Made by a program: the position numbers and the translations under genes. DNA of 64,000 bases, from the NCBI RefSeq assembly GCF_005434915.1, contig NZ_SKCG01000001.1, forward strand, positions 558,001 to 622,000. The letters are read 5' to 3'. Shown here piece after piece: positions 19,991-29,351 of the stretch (positions within the stretch are counted from its first letter, which is position 1; every line of letters starts with the position of its first letter). This DNA comes from Aurantiacibacter suaedae (GTDB lineage Bacteria > Pseudomonadota > Alphaproteobacteria > Sphingomonadales > Sphingomonadaceae). The notes under the pieces were generated by a model. That model did not search any database. It was not told where the DNA came from and was given only the letters and a program-made list of their open reading frames with translations.

Positions 19991-21358
19991 ATGACACATC
20001 AGGTACATATCATCGGCGGCGGCCTCGCCGGATCGGAAGCTGCGTTTCAGCTTGCCCAGCGCGGCGTAAAGGTTCGCCTCTCGGAAATGCGCGGCGGCGG
20101 CGGCAAGACCGCCGCGCACGAAACCGAGGGGCTGGCCGAACTGGTTTGCTCCAACTCGTTCCGCTCAGACGACGACACCAAGAACGCAGTCGGCCTGTTG
20201 CATCACGAGATGCGGAGGCTGGATTCGCTGGTCATGCGAGCGGGCGAAAAGGCACGCGTTCCGGCGGGCAGTGCCATGGCCGTGGACCGCGACGTTTTCT
20301 CCGCCGCGGTCGAACGCGTGCTGAGCGAACATCCCAATATCGAAATCGTGCGCGAGAAGGTCGAGGCCCTGCCCGAGAGCGGCCTCACCATCGTCGCCAC
20401 CGGGCCGCTCACCGCCGCCGAACTGGCGAGTTCCATCGTGCAAGCCACCGGCGAAGACAGGCTCGCCTTCTTCGATGCCATTGCCCCCATCGTGCACCGC
20501 GATTCGATCGACATGTCGAAGTGCTGGATTCAGAGCCGCTGGAACAAACGCACCGAGGCCTCGAACGAGGACGGCGACTATATCAATTGCCCGATGACGA
20601 AAGAGCAATACCTCGCCTTTCACCAGGGCCTGCTCGATGCCGAAAAGGGCGAATTCAAGGAATGGGAGGCCGACACCCCCTATTTCGACGGTTGCATGCC
20701 AATCGAGGTCATGGCCGAGCGCGGGGTGGAAACGCTGCGCTATGGCCCGATGAAGGGCGTGGGGCTGGATAATCCTTATGACACTAACGAGGAGCACCCG
20801 CAGGGCCGCTGGCCCTATGCGGTCGTGCAACTGCGGCAGGATAACAAGCTCGGCACCTTATGGAACATGGTCGGCTTCCAGACCAAGATGAAATATGGCG
20901 CGCAGGTGGAACTGTTCCGCACCATTCCGGGCTTAGAGAACGCCGAGTTCGCGCGGCTGGGCGGAATGCATCGCAACACCTTCATCAACTCGCCCGAGCT
21001 GCTTGACCGGCAGCTTCGCTTGAAAAGCGCGCCGCATATCCGCTTTGCGGGGCAAGTAACCGGCTGCGAGGGCTATGTCGAAAGCTCGGCCGTGGGGCTG
21101 GTCGCGGGGATGATGGCGGCGGCCGAACTGGCGGGCACCAACTGGACGCCGCCCCCGCCCACCTCGGCGCTGGGCGCGCTCCTCTCGCACATCACGGGCG
21201 ACGCGGAGGCTTCAAGCTACCAGCCGATGAACATCAACTTCGGCCTGTTCCCGCCCTTGCACGAAGTTCACAAGAAGCGCCGGAAGGAAGCCTATACCGA
21301 CCGCGCCAAGGCCGATTTCGGCGAATGGCTGGCGGATCTGGAACGAGTGCCCGCGTAG
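19991..21358 (+). CDS. trmFO: Methylenetetrahydrofolate--tRNA-(uracil-5-)-methyltransferase
   Basis: Flavoenzyme that makes m5U54 in tRNA using methylene-tetrahydrofolate. 455 residues from ATG 19991; the open frame extends 37 codons upstream, but only this start places the FAD motif [21 protein letters not shown] at the N-terminus. Other signatures: [55 protein letters not shown]-type ([11 protein letters not shown]) and [20 protein letters not shown]. The conserved Cys residues used in catalysis (SNS/GCEGY region) are present. Alphaproteobacteria commonly use this in place of SAM-dependent TrmA. Confidence 0.96.
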   Translation: MTHQVHIIGGGLAGSEAAFQLAQRGVKVRLSEMRGGGGKTAAHETEGLAELVCSNSFRSDDDTKNAVGLLHHEMRRLDSLVMRAGEKARVPAGSAMAVDRDVFSAAVERVLSEHPNIEIVREKVEALPESGLTIVATGPLTAAELASSIVQATGEDRLAFFDAIAPIVHRDSIDMSKCWIQSRWNKRTEASNEDGDYINCPMTKEQYLAFHQGLLDAEKGEFKEWEADTPYFDGCMPIEVMAERGVETLRYGPMKGVGLDNPYDTNEEHPQGRWPYAVVQLRQDNKLGTLWNMVGFQTKMKYGAQVELFRTIPGLENAEFARLGGMHRNTFINSPELLDRQLRLKSAPHIRFAGQVTGCEGYVESSAVGLVAGMMAAAELAGTNWTPPPPTSALGALLSHITGDAEASSYQPMNINFGLFPPLHEVHKKRRKEAYTDRAKADFGEWLADLERVPA

Positions 21359-21369
21359 CCCAACGTCGC

Positions 21370-21837
21370 TCAACAGTCACATCGCGGTTTGGGCCGCGGC
21401 TTCGGCGCGCTGGTGGCGAATTCGTCCGCGGTCAGCTCGCGGTTGCCATCGGCATCCATCTCATCGAACCGCGTGGCGGTGGTGATCGCCCACTCCTCAA
21501 AGGTGAGCAGGTTGTTGCCGTCGACATCGAGCTTGCGGAAGGCGTCGGTCCTGCTCGAAAGCATTTCCTGACGTGTGATCTTCAGATCGCGGTTGCGATC
21601 GTAGCGGAAGAAACGGCGCTGTTCGCGCGTAAGTTCGCTCGCTTCGGGCGGCTCGGGGCCGACCAGGTCGGCGACGTCGGCGCTCGGCAAAGCATCGGGG
21701 TCGCGGCCTTCCTGCGCCAGCGCTTCGGGATCGGGTGGCGGCGCGGCCCGCTCAACCTCAGCCCTGCCCTGTATCCAGAACAGACCCACACTCACCAGTA
21801 ACAGCGCGCTCACCGCACCCAATATCAGGCGATTCAT
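21370..21837 (-). CDS. Secreted or membrane-anchored EF-hand protein
   Basis: 155 residues. An N-terminal hydrophobic segment (MNRLILGAVSALLLVSVGLF) anchors or exports it; a Pro/Glu-rich linker follows, then three EF-hand-type loops: DRNRDLKITRQE, DVDGNNLLTFEE and DADGNRELTADE. The second and third fit the DxDGN-consensus best and probably bind calcium; the first is degenerate. The C-terminus PKPRPKPRCDC is basic with two Cys. Convergent with trmFO (11-base gap). Role unknown; calcium sensing in the periplasm is a guess. Confidence 0.75.
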   Translation of the reverse strand: MNRLILGAVSALLLVSVGLFWIQGRAEVERAAPPPDPEALAQEGRDPDALPSADVADLVGPEPPEASELTREQRRFFRYDRNRDLKITRQEMLSSRTDAFRKLDVDGNNLLTFEEWAITTATRFDEMDADGNRELTADEFATSAPKPRPKPRCDC

Positions 21838-21878
21838 CGCCGTCTCCCAAAGCGACCCAGAGACTTACGCCAAATACC

Positions 21879-22529
21879 TTAGAGTCCGGAAATTCCAACC
21901 CTCATTGCCAGCAACATTGCTCCAGGCCCATCAAGCAGTGCATCGCGGTTGCCCGACAGCGCCCGGCGGGCCAGCGTTTCAAGCACCGCCAAGGGACGCA
22001 AGGCGCGCGGCAGGCGCTGCCTTTGCTTCTGCGCCTCGGCAGCACGCATAATGGTCGTCCGCTCGTCGCCCGGCGGCATTCCCAACGCCAGATCGGTCAG
22101 GGCCCAGGTTCGCGCCGGGGGTGATACGTGCCTCGCGTCAGCCCCCAGCCTACGCGCGAGGGCTTCCCACAGCGCTGCACGTCCTGCGGCAAACTCCTGC
22201 ACGTCAAATTGCTCTCCCAGCAAGCTTTCCCAGCCGTCGACCAAAGCGACAAGGCCGCGCCCGTCGCCCAAATCCTTTTCCAATGCGGCCAGTAGCGGTT
22301 CGCCCTTCGGCCACTTGTCGCAAGGCTCACCGAGCCGATCGCGCCACCAGGCGAGCTTGATCTGCGCCAGCATCGGTTCGCCCCCGCCCAGCACCACGCC
22401 AGCCAGCCGGGTATCGAGCGCGAGCAGCGCAAGCGTGGCGGCCCGCGCGCTGGCAGGGGCGTAAGACAGTGCCAGTCGCTGCGGCAGAGGCAAGGTTTCG
22501 AGCAGATCGTGGGACATCGCGCCGGTCAT
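21879..22529 (-). CDS. Short squalene/phytoene-synthase-like protein
   Basis: 216 residues from ATG 22529; ATG 22517 and TTG 22535 are alternatives. The stretch PLPQRLALSYAPASARAATL, then LALDTRLAGVVLGG and PMLAQIKLAWWRDRLGEP, resembles the middle of trans-isoprenyl diphosphate synthases of the squalene/phytoene group. The protein is short (that family is usually about 280-350) and I see no DxxxD or DxxED metal-binding motif. It may be a non-catalytic relative, like the mitochondrial assembly factor NDUFAF6. Function uncertain. Confidence 0.55.
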   Translation of the reverse strand: MTGAMSHDLLETLPLPQRLALSYAPASARAATLALLALDTRLAGVVLGGGEPMLAQIKLAWWRDRLGEPCDKWPKGEPLLAALEKDLGDGRGLVALVDGWESLLGEQFDVQEFAAGRAALWEALARRLGADARHVSPPARTWALTDLALGMPPGDERTTIMRAAEAQKQRQRLPRALRPLAVLETLARRALSGNRDALLDGPGAMLLAMRVGISGL

Positions 22530-22577
22530 TCCCAACCGCAGAGAAGGAATGCAAGCCCGTTCGCGAGCGTGCCGACC

Positions 22578-24479
22578 TTACTTGATCAGGCGCGCCGTCT
22601 GCAACGTGGTTGAGAACAGCGTGCGCAAGGCCGCGCCGATATCGTCGTCCGAGGTCACAGTTTGCACCAGCGGGGCGCCGTTGTTGCCGGGCGAAGCGCA
22701 CTTTTCCAGCGCGGTGAGGATCTTGTCGGAACTGCCAGCATTGCCCGCCGGATAGGGTGCCGGCGGCGGCGGCAGCCAAGGGGCGACGTTGGTTTGCGAC
22801 CAGCCGTCGCCAACCAGCGACTCGGGCAGGTATTGGGTATAGAGGATCGCAATCTTGATCCCGCGCGCCTTCAGCGCGCTACACTTGGCCAGTTCCTTGT
22901 TGGCGTCGTCGCGCATCGGCCCCATCACGCGCCCGCCATCGGGTTGATCGAGCATCCCATCGGTGATGAGGAACAAAATTTTCTGCGGCGTGTTGCCGGG
23001 CGCGCCATTGCCGGCATTGGGAATATTGCTGTTCATGTAATTGAGCATGTTCAGCATTTCGGTCGTCCGGTCGCCGACATTGAGGCTGCTCGTGGGCATA
23101 CTGTTCTTGTACCAGTAGTCATCCGCCGGGAACACCGTTTCGACTGAGAACCCGTTGTTGTAGGATGATATGTCGGTCAAGCCGGTGAGCTGTCGTACCG
23201 GCGTGCTCTTGCCCGGCCGTGTCCAGTCGAACGAGAACATCTGCATCCGGTAAGTGACGTGATAATTGGCGGCCTGATTGGCGGCGAACGGGATCAGCTG
23301 CGTGGCTGCCGACACCATCGCATCCTTGCGCAACGGAATGCGCGCCGGGCTACCGTAGATTTTGCCGTAATTGTGCGTAAGCCAGAAACCATCGGCCCAG
23401 TAGCCGTAATCGTAAATACTTGAGGTGGTAGTAGGCTTCCCGATGAAAGTCTCCCCTGGGGTTGTCACCCCGGTGTACGTATTGGTGATAAGCTGGGATG
23501 CATCGATCTTGGTGGTGACGTTACGTCTGATCTCTACCGGCCCGCTTGTGCTATCGACGAGCGAGTAGTGGACGGTCGTTGTCTTGACCGCCGTAGTGTC
23601 GACATAAATATCATAGTAACATTGTTTCCAGAACCAGCCGCAAGTATAGGAGCCCTGCTTGATCTCCCGCTCGGTTCCGGAGCTGATCGTAGGCCCTTCA
23701 TTCATCGGGTTGCCGTTGTTGTCATAGAGCTGTTTGGGATTAGAATTGGCATCCCAGCGATACCACCAGCCCTTTTTCGACGAACCAGCATTATAGTAGC
23801 TGGTCGAGAGCAACACATCGCGCCCGGCGGTATCCTCTATCCAGATACGATCACTGTGCGGTATCTGCGCGTGGCAGGCATAGGCGCAACCATTCGCGTT
23901 GTGTTCGTTTTTCGTCGCCGCAATCACCTTGGAAATGCCATCGCTGGTCGCAGGCAGCAGCATCGATGGCGAATTGTCCATCGCCAGATAGAAATCGACA
24001 TTCGGCGGCTGGGCCGCGCTCGCCGCCGCCGAGCCGGAGACAGTAAGCGTATCGGCCCCAAGTATGCCGCCAAAGAAATTGACCGATTCGACGGTGTAGG
24101 TCACCGTCGCCTTGCGCAAGAAGCCGAGCGTGCTGCCGCTGCCTGTGGTGATGTTGTCGATTTCCGTGTCATAAACCAAACCGCGATGACCCGACATCTC
24201 CGCCGCCTGCGAATTGAACATCTTGTTCGCCGCCGCCTTCGAGGCGTCATTCGATTCGAACATCATCGTCGGCGAAACCGCCGCCAGGGCGGCCGCGTCG
24301 GCCGCCGCGTTGAGGTGGGTCTGCAACCGCATCGCCCGGCCATAGTCGATCCCGAATCCGGCCACGAAGGTCAGCGGGATCACAGCAAAGCCGAAAATCA
24401 TCAGCACATTGCCGCTGCAATCGGACTTCAGACGCCGGAAGAATCCGGAGATGGTCTTGCTGGTGTGGCGAGCAAACAT
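22578..24479 (-). CDS. TadG-like pilus assembly protein with von Willebrand A domain (minus cluster)
   Basis: 633 residues. The N-terminus has the Tad leader-like helix SGNVLMIFGFAVIPLTFVAGFGIDYGRA (about 22-49), then RLQTHLNAAADAAALAA, typical of TadG/TadE proteins. A vWA MIDAS appears as DFYLAMDNSPSM (Asp168, Ser170, Ser172) and a second piece as ILFLITDGMLD. The region between is long and rich in Tyr, Thr, Ser and Asn, as in surface-exposed proteins. Acts in the envelope with Flp/Tad pili (family knowledge). Downstream gene of a three-gene cluster, mirror image of the cluster starting at 26093. No Tad motor or pilin genes are nearby. Confidence 0.82.
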   Translation of the reverse strand: MFARHTSKTISGFFRRLKSDCSGNVLMIFGFAVIPLTFVAGFGIDYGRAMRLQTHLNAAADAAALAAVSPTMMFESNDASKAAANKMFNSQAAEMSGHRGLVYDTEIDNITTGSGSTLGFLRKATVTYTVESVNFFGGILGADTLTVSGSAAASAAQPPNVDFYLAMDNSPSMLLPATSDGISKVIAATKNEHNANGCAYACHAQIPHSDRIWIEDTAGRDVLLSTSYYNAGSSKKGWWYRWDANSNPKQLYDNNGNPMNEGPTISSGTEREIKQGSYTCGWFWKQCYYDIYVDTTAVKTTTVHYSLVDSTSGPVEIRRNVTTKIDASQLITNTYTGVTTPGETFIGKPTTTSSIYDYGYWADGFWLTHNYGKIYGSPARIPLRKDAMVSAATQLIPFAANQAANYHVTYRMQMFSFDWTRPGKSTPVRQLTGLTDISSYNNGFSVETVFPADDYWYKNSMPTSSLNVGDRTTEMLNMLNYMNSNIPNAGNGAPGNTPQKILFLITDGMLDQPDGGRVMGPMRDDANKELAKCSALKARGIKIAILYTQYLPESLVGDGWSQTNVAPWLPPPPAPYPAGNAGSSDKILTALEKCASPGNNGAPLVQTVTSDDDIGAALRTLFSTTLQTARLIK

Positions 24480-24489
24480 CAGCCGGTTC

Positions 24490-25185
24490 CTAGTAAAGCC
24501 GCGGGGCCATGTAGATCGTGTCGGACAGGTCGGTGGCGCCCCACGAGAGGAAGTCGATCGGCGGGGTGTAGGTGTAGGTCACGGTCCCGCGGTAGAGATA
24601 TGCGCCGGCGGTTCCCACTTGGGTGGCGCTGCTCGTGCCCGGGTCGAGGTTGTCGCAAACGTTCGAGCCGTCGGGCGAAACCGGGATCATGTTGGGCGAA
24701 ACCATATTACCGGGGATCGCCACAATTGCGTCTTCCGGCTGCGTCTCGGCATTCGGCAAGGTTCCGGCAATATCGGTGGAAGCGATTGCCGAACCTGTGG
24801 TGCCATCGGCGTTCTGGGTGCGCGCCCTTGTCCACACGACGTAGGCGCGCGTTGCATCGCATACTCGCAGCAGTGAGATCTGCTGGGTTGCCGCATCCAG
24901 CTTGTAAGGCGCCATCGCCACCGCGCTCGCGCTCAAGAGGTTGTTCGCGCCGACTGCATTCGGGTCGTTGTAGATGATCGCAGGCGAGATTGTGCGGCTG
25001 ACCAGATCGGCAAGCGAGCGCGTCGCCACCGTCACCTTGCGATTGACCGCGATCAGCTCGGAAACGGTCATCGCTCCAAAATAGAGCAACAGCATCAGCG
25101 GCAAGGCATAGGCAAACTCTACGAGGGCCACGCCGCGCGTGCAGGATAGCAGCCGCCTCAGCACGTCGACTGCCCTGCGGCGCAC
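24490..25185 (-). CDS. TadE/TadF-like pilus assembly protein (minus cluster, gene 2)
   Basis: 231 residues. A basic N-terminus is followed by GVALVEFAYALPLMLLLYFG and AMTVSELIAVNRKVTVATRSLADL, the classic TadE pattern of a Glu-containing prepilin-like helix then an amphipathic stretch. It probably starts at GTG 25185, overlapping the previous gene by 28 bases; GTG 25164 is an alternative. Mid-region LLRVCDATRAYVVWTRART, Thr-rich C-terminus. Ten bases upstream of the TadG-like gene, so one operon. Confidence 0.78.
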   Translation of the reverse strand: MRRRAVDVLRRLLSCTRGVALVEFAYALPLMLLLYFGAMTVSELIAVNRKVTVATRSLADLVSRTISPAIIYNDPNAVGANNLLSASAVAMAPYKLDAATQQISLLRVCDATRAYVVWTRARTQNADGTTGSAIASTDIAGTLPNAETQPEDAIVAIPGNMVSPNMIPVSPDGSNVCDNLDPGTSSATQVGTAGAYLYRGTVTYTYTPPIDFLSWGATDLSDTIYMAPRLY

Positions 25186-25829
25186 GAGTAATCCTCGGTG
25201 GTGAACACCGAAGTGGCGGTCAGCATCCGGTTGTTGTTCGGCTCGTTGATCAGGCTGCTGCCGAGCGCCCCGGTGCCGGTCGGCCAGAGATAGATCAACT
25301 GCACCGCGACGATCTGGTTCTGGCCCGCCCCGGCAGCCGCGTAATTGTAGCCGGTGCCGGTCGAAACAATATTGCCGCTACTGTCGTAAGTGAAAGTGGG
25401 GCGGTCGGCTGCGCTGGCGCTATAGGCCGAGGCCCTGCTGACATTGACCGTCAGACGCGAGCATTTCAGCATGGGGGGCAGAAGCGGATCTGTTGTGAAA
25501 ACATTGCCACTGGCAGTGATGCCGCTGGCGCCATTGCAAATAGCGTTCTTGAAGTCGGCGCTGTCCATGCCGACGTGTCCGTTCGACAGGATCGATGTCT
25601 GCGCATAGCCGGTCAGGAACAGGCGCGAAGCGCTCTCGGCAGCGGTCTCCAGCATCTGCTGCGCGAGATAGATCATCATCAGATGCAGCGTGGCCATCAA
25701 CAAGGCGATGAAAGCCGTGCCGACGATGGCAAATTCGACAGCTGCCGCGCCGGAGCAGTCACGCAAAAGCGATCGACGCCGATGCGCGAACGACGGGTCG
25801 TCCGAAATCTGGTCATGCGGTCTGGCCAT
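25158..25829 (-). CDS. TadE-like pilus assembly protein (minus cluster, gene 1)
   Basis: 223 residues from ATG 25829. TadE signature DCSGAAAVEFAIVGTAFIAL, then the membrane helix LLMATLHLMMIYLAQQMLET. The remainder is Ser/Ala/Asn-rich and contains several Cys (AICNGAS, MLKCSRL, DYSCAAGQSTC). First gene of the minus-strand cluster, divergent from the plus-strand TadG-like gene with 263 bases between them. The gap includes a small inverted repeat, CGCCGC-CATTT-GCGGCG, at about 25884. Confidence 0.78.
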   Translation of the reverse strand: MARPHDQISDDPSFAHRRRSLLRDCSGAAAVEFAIVGTAFIALLMATLHLMMIYLAQQMLETAAESASRLFLTGYAQTSILSNGHVGMDSADFKNAICNGASGITASGNVFTTDPLLPPMLKCSRLTVNVSRASAYSASAADRPTFTYDSSGNIVSTGTGYNYAAAGAGQNQIVAVQLIYLWPTGTGALGSSLINEPNNNRMLTATSVFTTEDYSCAAGQSTC

Positions 25830-26092
25830 GGCGAGCTATCTCCAGTCGCCAAGATGCAAAATCTTCCTTAGAATTTCGTAAAGCGCCGCCATTTGCGGCG
25901 GCTGGCGAGCCATGACGAACGTTGCATGGCCACGCGCGTGCTCTTCACAAAATGATTAGGCTTCACGAACGCGGCGCCTTTCATTTCCAAGGGGTTAACC
26001 ACGGCCACGTGATTTGATGCAGTGCGCTGATATCTTTCGCCTAACCACGAGAGAAAAGGATATGTGAAGCGACCTTCACTATCCAGATCGCC

Positions 26093-28081
26093 ATGGCGGT
26101 AGCCTTGAGCCAAACGCGCGGCCGAGCGCCCTTTCTGCGCCGTCTGGTTCACGACCAGGCGGGCAATGCGCTTATGATCATTGCCGCCGCGCTTCTGCCG
26201 CTGGTCGGGATGGTTGGTGGCGGCCTCGATATCGGGCGTGGCTATCTTGTTCAGGCCCGGCTGCAACAGGCGTGCGATGCCGGCGTGCTGGCAGCACGCA
26301 AACGGCTGGGCACCGAAAGCGTTACCTCGGGCGAAATGCCAAGCCAGACGGCCGAAATCGGCGACCGCTTCTTCCGCACCAATTTCACCTCTGGCGCATA
26401 CGGCACGACAGGGCGCAGCTTCGAGATGTCATTGGAGGAAGACTTTTCCATCACCGGCGTTGCCAGCGCCCAAACTCCGACGACCTTGATGGCCGCGTTC
26501 GGCGAAGACAGCATGGATGTGCGCGTGGAATGCAGCGCTCAGCTCAACTCTGCGAACACCGATGTGATGATGGTGCTCGACGTTACCGGCTCGATGGCGA
26601 CCAGCAATCCGGGCGATAGCCAGTCGCGGCTCGAAGTGCTGAAGGAGACCATCCGCAGCTTCCACCAGCAGCTTCAGGCCACGGCCCAATCAGGTTCGCG
26701 CATCCGCTATGGCTTCCTGCCTTATGCGACCAACGTCAATGTGGGCGGCATCCTCCATGACGACTGGGTCGTGGACGTTTGGGGATACCAGTCGCGGCAG
26801 ATGAAAGAGAAGGGCGGCATCACCTACACCACCTTCTACACCGCCAGCAGCCCGATTTCCGGCAGCATCACAAAAACCAGCCAAGAGACCTACTCTGCGA
26901 CCAAGGATTACTGGGGCAACTACCGCTGCACCAGCAAGCCAAGCGATACTGTGAGCGGTTCCACACGCCAGACCGACGAAACCAGTGAACTCGTTGTTGG
27001 CCCGCCCACCGGCACCCGCACCACCAAGACCTATGAGCGGACACGCGACGGTGATTCGTACGAAGTCACGCAGGACGGTGGAACATGCACCGTCGTGAAG
27101 ACAGCCTACCGCAACTACAAGGACACCTACAACGCCGTGACCGAACCGAGCTGGGATCGGCGCGGAAAATGGACCTACGACCGCTTCGAACACGATGTCA
27201 GCAACTGGCGCAGCGAAACCGAAGGTTGCATGGAAGAGCGACAGACCTACGAAATCGACGACTATGACAACGTCGATCTGAAGAAAGCGCTCGATCTCGA
27301 TATCGATCTCGTACCAACAGACAATCCGGCGGCACTCGGCATAAACGTCGGCGAGGATCTGTCGGTGCGTGTCCACGCTAACAACAACGGCCACAGTTCA
27401 ACAGTCGAATTCGGCGCGTCCGCCATTACCAAGTGGCGCCCGATGTATCCCGACCTGATCTACGGGCGCGCAAAGGAATATAATGGACGGGGCAACTTCA
27501 CCGCCGACCCAGTAAAAACCTCCAGCGAATACGTCTCGCCCCGCCTTATGGGGACGGACGCCTGCCCCGCCCCCGCCGCTAAGCTCTCCACCATGAGCGG
27601 AAGCGAACTTAACGACTATCTTAATACGCTTTACGCCGATGGCAGCACCTATCACGATATCGGCATGATCTGGGGCGGACGGATGATCTCGCCGACCGGT
27701 CTGTTCGCGGCGGAGAATCGTGACGTTTCTGCCGTTTCGCCAACCAGCCGCAATTTGATCTTCCTGACCGACGGAGAAACATCGGCGCTCGATATAAGCT
27801 ATGGAACCTATGGCTTCGAGCCGGTCGATCAGCGCCGCTGGTCGCCCTCTTCCAGATATTCTCTCGTAGAAACCATCGAGAAGCGCTTTGCCTTCGCTTG
27901 CTCGGAAGTGAAGAAGCGCGGCGTGACCGTGTGGGTGATCGGCTTCGGGGTAGAACTCAACCAGATCATGCGCGATTGTGCTGGGCGGGGCCGCTATTTC
28001 GAAGCCGCCGACGCTGCCGAACTGAACACGGCCTTCGGCGCCATCGCCAAGAACGTTAGCGAATTGCGGATCATTCAGTGA
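26093..28081 (+). CDS. TadG-like pilus assembly protein with von Willebrand A domain (plus cluster)
   Basis: 662 residues from ATG 26093; no good Shine-Dalgarno is visible. Leader-like helix DQAGNALMIIAAALLPLVGM then GGLDIGRGYLVQARLQQACD, as in TadG. The vWA MIDAS is MMVLDVTGSMATS (Asp163, Thr165, Ser167), with a later NLIFLTDGETSALD. Between them is a long insert (about 210-420) very rich in Thr, Tyr, Ser and Asp with alternating charged residues. Overlaps the following TadE-like gene by one base (TGATG). Paralogue, in reversed orientation, of the 22578-24479 gene, but the MIDAS here is the more standard DxTGS form. Confidence 0.82.
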   Translation: MAVALSQTRGRAPFLRRLVHDQAGNALMIIAAALLPLVGMVGGGLDIGRGYLVQARLQQACDAGVLAARKRLGTESVTSGEMPSQTAEIGDRFFRTNFTSGAYGTTGRSFEMSLEEDFSITGVASAQTPTTLMAAFGEDSMDVRVECSAQLNSANTDVMMVLDVTGSMATSNPGDSQSRLEVLKETIRSFHQQLQATAQSGSRIRYGFLPYATNVNVGGILHDDWVVDVWGYQSRQMKEKGGITYTTFYTASSPISGSITKTSQETYSATKDYWGNYRCTSKPSDTVSGSTRQTDETSELVVGPPTGTRTTKTYERTRDGDSYEVTQDGGTCTVVKTAYRNYKDTYNAVTEPSWDRRGKWTYDRFEHDVSNWRSETEGCMEERQTYEIDDYDNVDLKKALDLDIDLVPTDNPAALGINVGEDLSVRVHANNNGHSSTVEFGASAITKWRPMYPDLIYGRAKEYNGRGNFTADPVKTSSEYVSPRLMGTDACPAPAAKLSTMSGSELNDYLNTLYADGSTYHDIGMIWGGRMISPTGLFAAENRDVSAVSPTSRNLIFLTDGETSALDISYGTYGFEPVDQRRWSPSSRYSLVETIEKRFAFACSEVKKRGVTVWVIGFGVELNQIMRDCAGRGRYFEAADAAELNTAFGAIAKNVSELRIIQ

Positions 28082-28668
28082 TGCGCTCGCCCCTCTCTCT
28101 TGGCCGCAACGAAAATGGCGCTGCGCTGGTGGAATTTGCGCTGATCGCGCCGGTATTGGTGGCCATGCTGCTCGGCCTGTTCGAGATCGGCTACAACATG
28201 TACACGCAGGCCCAGCTGCAAGGCACGATCCAGAGGGCTGCCCGCGATTCGTCCATCGAGAATGCGGGCAAGGGCAAGGCTGCGATCGACGAGAGGGTGG
28301 AGCGGGCAGTTAAACTGATTGCTCCGCGCGCGGACGTCGATTTCTCGCGCAAGTCCTACGCCACCTTCTCCGATGTCGCCCAGGCCGAAGATTTCACCGA
28401 CGTCGATGGCAACGGCATCTGCGACAATGGCGAACAGTTCGAAGACGCCAACGGCAACGGCGTGTGGGACGAGGATCGCGGCAAGGAAGGCCTGGGCGGG
28501 GCACGCGATGTCGTGCTCTACAAGGTGACGGTCGGCTATCCGCGCGCTTTCGGGATCAGCAAGCTGTTCGGCTTTTCCGATAGGGTGGAATTCGAAGCCT
28601 CGAGCGTGCTGCGCAACCAGCCTTACGACGATCAGGAGATCATCGCGGTGGCGCGGCGATGCGACTGA
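28081..28668 (+). CDS. TadE-like protein with calcium-loop insert (plus cluster, gene 2)
   Basis: 195 residues from ATG 28081, which overlaps the preceding stop by one base; GTG 28078 is in frame immediately before. TadE helix ENGAALVEFALIAPVLVAML and LGLFEIGYNMYTQAQLQGTI. Around residues 105-130 is an acidic insert, DVDGNGICDNGEQFEDANGN followed by GVWDED, which resembles calcium-binding loops of the DxDGNGxxD type. The last residues overlap the next gene by 10 bases. Confidence 0.8.
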   Translation: MRSPLSLGRNENGAALVEFALIAPVLVAMLLGLFEIGYNMYTQAQLQGTIQRAARDSSIENAGKGKAAIDERVERAVKLIAPRADVDFSRKSYATFSDVAQAEDFTDVDGNGICDNGEQFEDANGNGVWDEDRGKEGLGGARDVVLYKVTVGYPRAFGISKLFGFSDRVEFEASSVLRNQPYDDQEIIAVARRCD

Positions 28669-29324
28669 CCCTCTTCGTCTTTTGGCGCAGGCTGCTGCGC
28701 GACACACGCGCCACCGCAATGCTCGAATTTGCGCTCTCTGCGCCGCTGCTGCTGTCGATCGGACTGTTTGGTGCCGAGGCTGCCAACCGCGCCATTACGC
28801 AAATGCGCGTCAACCAGATTGCGGTGCTGGTGGCCGATAACGCCAGCCGTGTCGGCGAGAACTCGCTATTAGGCGAGGTGTCAATTTATGAGAGCGATAT
28901 CAACGACATCTTCATCGGCGCGGACATTCAGGCGGGCGAGAGGTTCGCGCTGCTAGACAATGGCCGCATCATCCTGTCGAGCCTCGAAGTGCTCGAAGAG
29001 AGCGAAGACCAGCAATACATCCACTGGCAGCGCTGCATGGGCGATCTCGATCATCCTTCAAGCTATGGCAAGGAAGGCGACGGCGAGTTTTCCAATATGG
29101 AGGGTATGGGCCCGCCTGGCGAGGAGATCTACGCGTTCAGGGGCGAAGCCGTGATGTTCGTGGAGGTGGCCATGACCTATCAACCGATCGCGGTCGATCT
29201 GTTCGATGCTTCCCAACCGATCGTGGCCATTGCCGCGTTCAATGTGCGCAACAACCGCGACCTTTCGGGAGTGAAGCAGCGCAACGCCAACGCTCCCGAT
29301 CCAATCGCAAACTGCGGCGCCTGA
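28659..29324 (+). CDS. TadE/TadF-like pilus assembly protein (plus cluster, gene 3)
   Basis: 221 residues. A basic start MRLTLFVFWRRLLRDTRA precedes the helix AMLEFALSAPLLLSIGLFGA and EAANRAITQMRVNQIAVLVAD, matching TadE/TadF. The C-terminal half is acidic and mixed. It ends NCGA at 29324, 28 bases before convergent pdhB ends. Together with the two preceding genes it makes a plus-strand set of one vWA and two TadE/F-like proteins, matching the minus-strand set in composition. Confidence 0.75.
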   Translation: MRLTLFVFWRRLLRDTRATAMLEFALSAPLLLSIGLFGAEAANRAITQMRVNQIAVLVADNASRVGENSLLGEVSIYESDINDIFIGADIQAGERFALLDNGRIILSSLEVLEESEDQQYIHWQRCMGDLDHPSSYGKEGDGEFSNMEGMGPPGEEIYAFRGEAVMFVEVAMTYQPIAVDLFDASQPIVAIAAFNVRNNRDLSGVKQRNANAPDPIANCGA

Positions 29325-29351
29325 CCTTCAGGCCAGGCGCCGCCAGACTGG

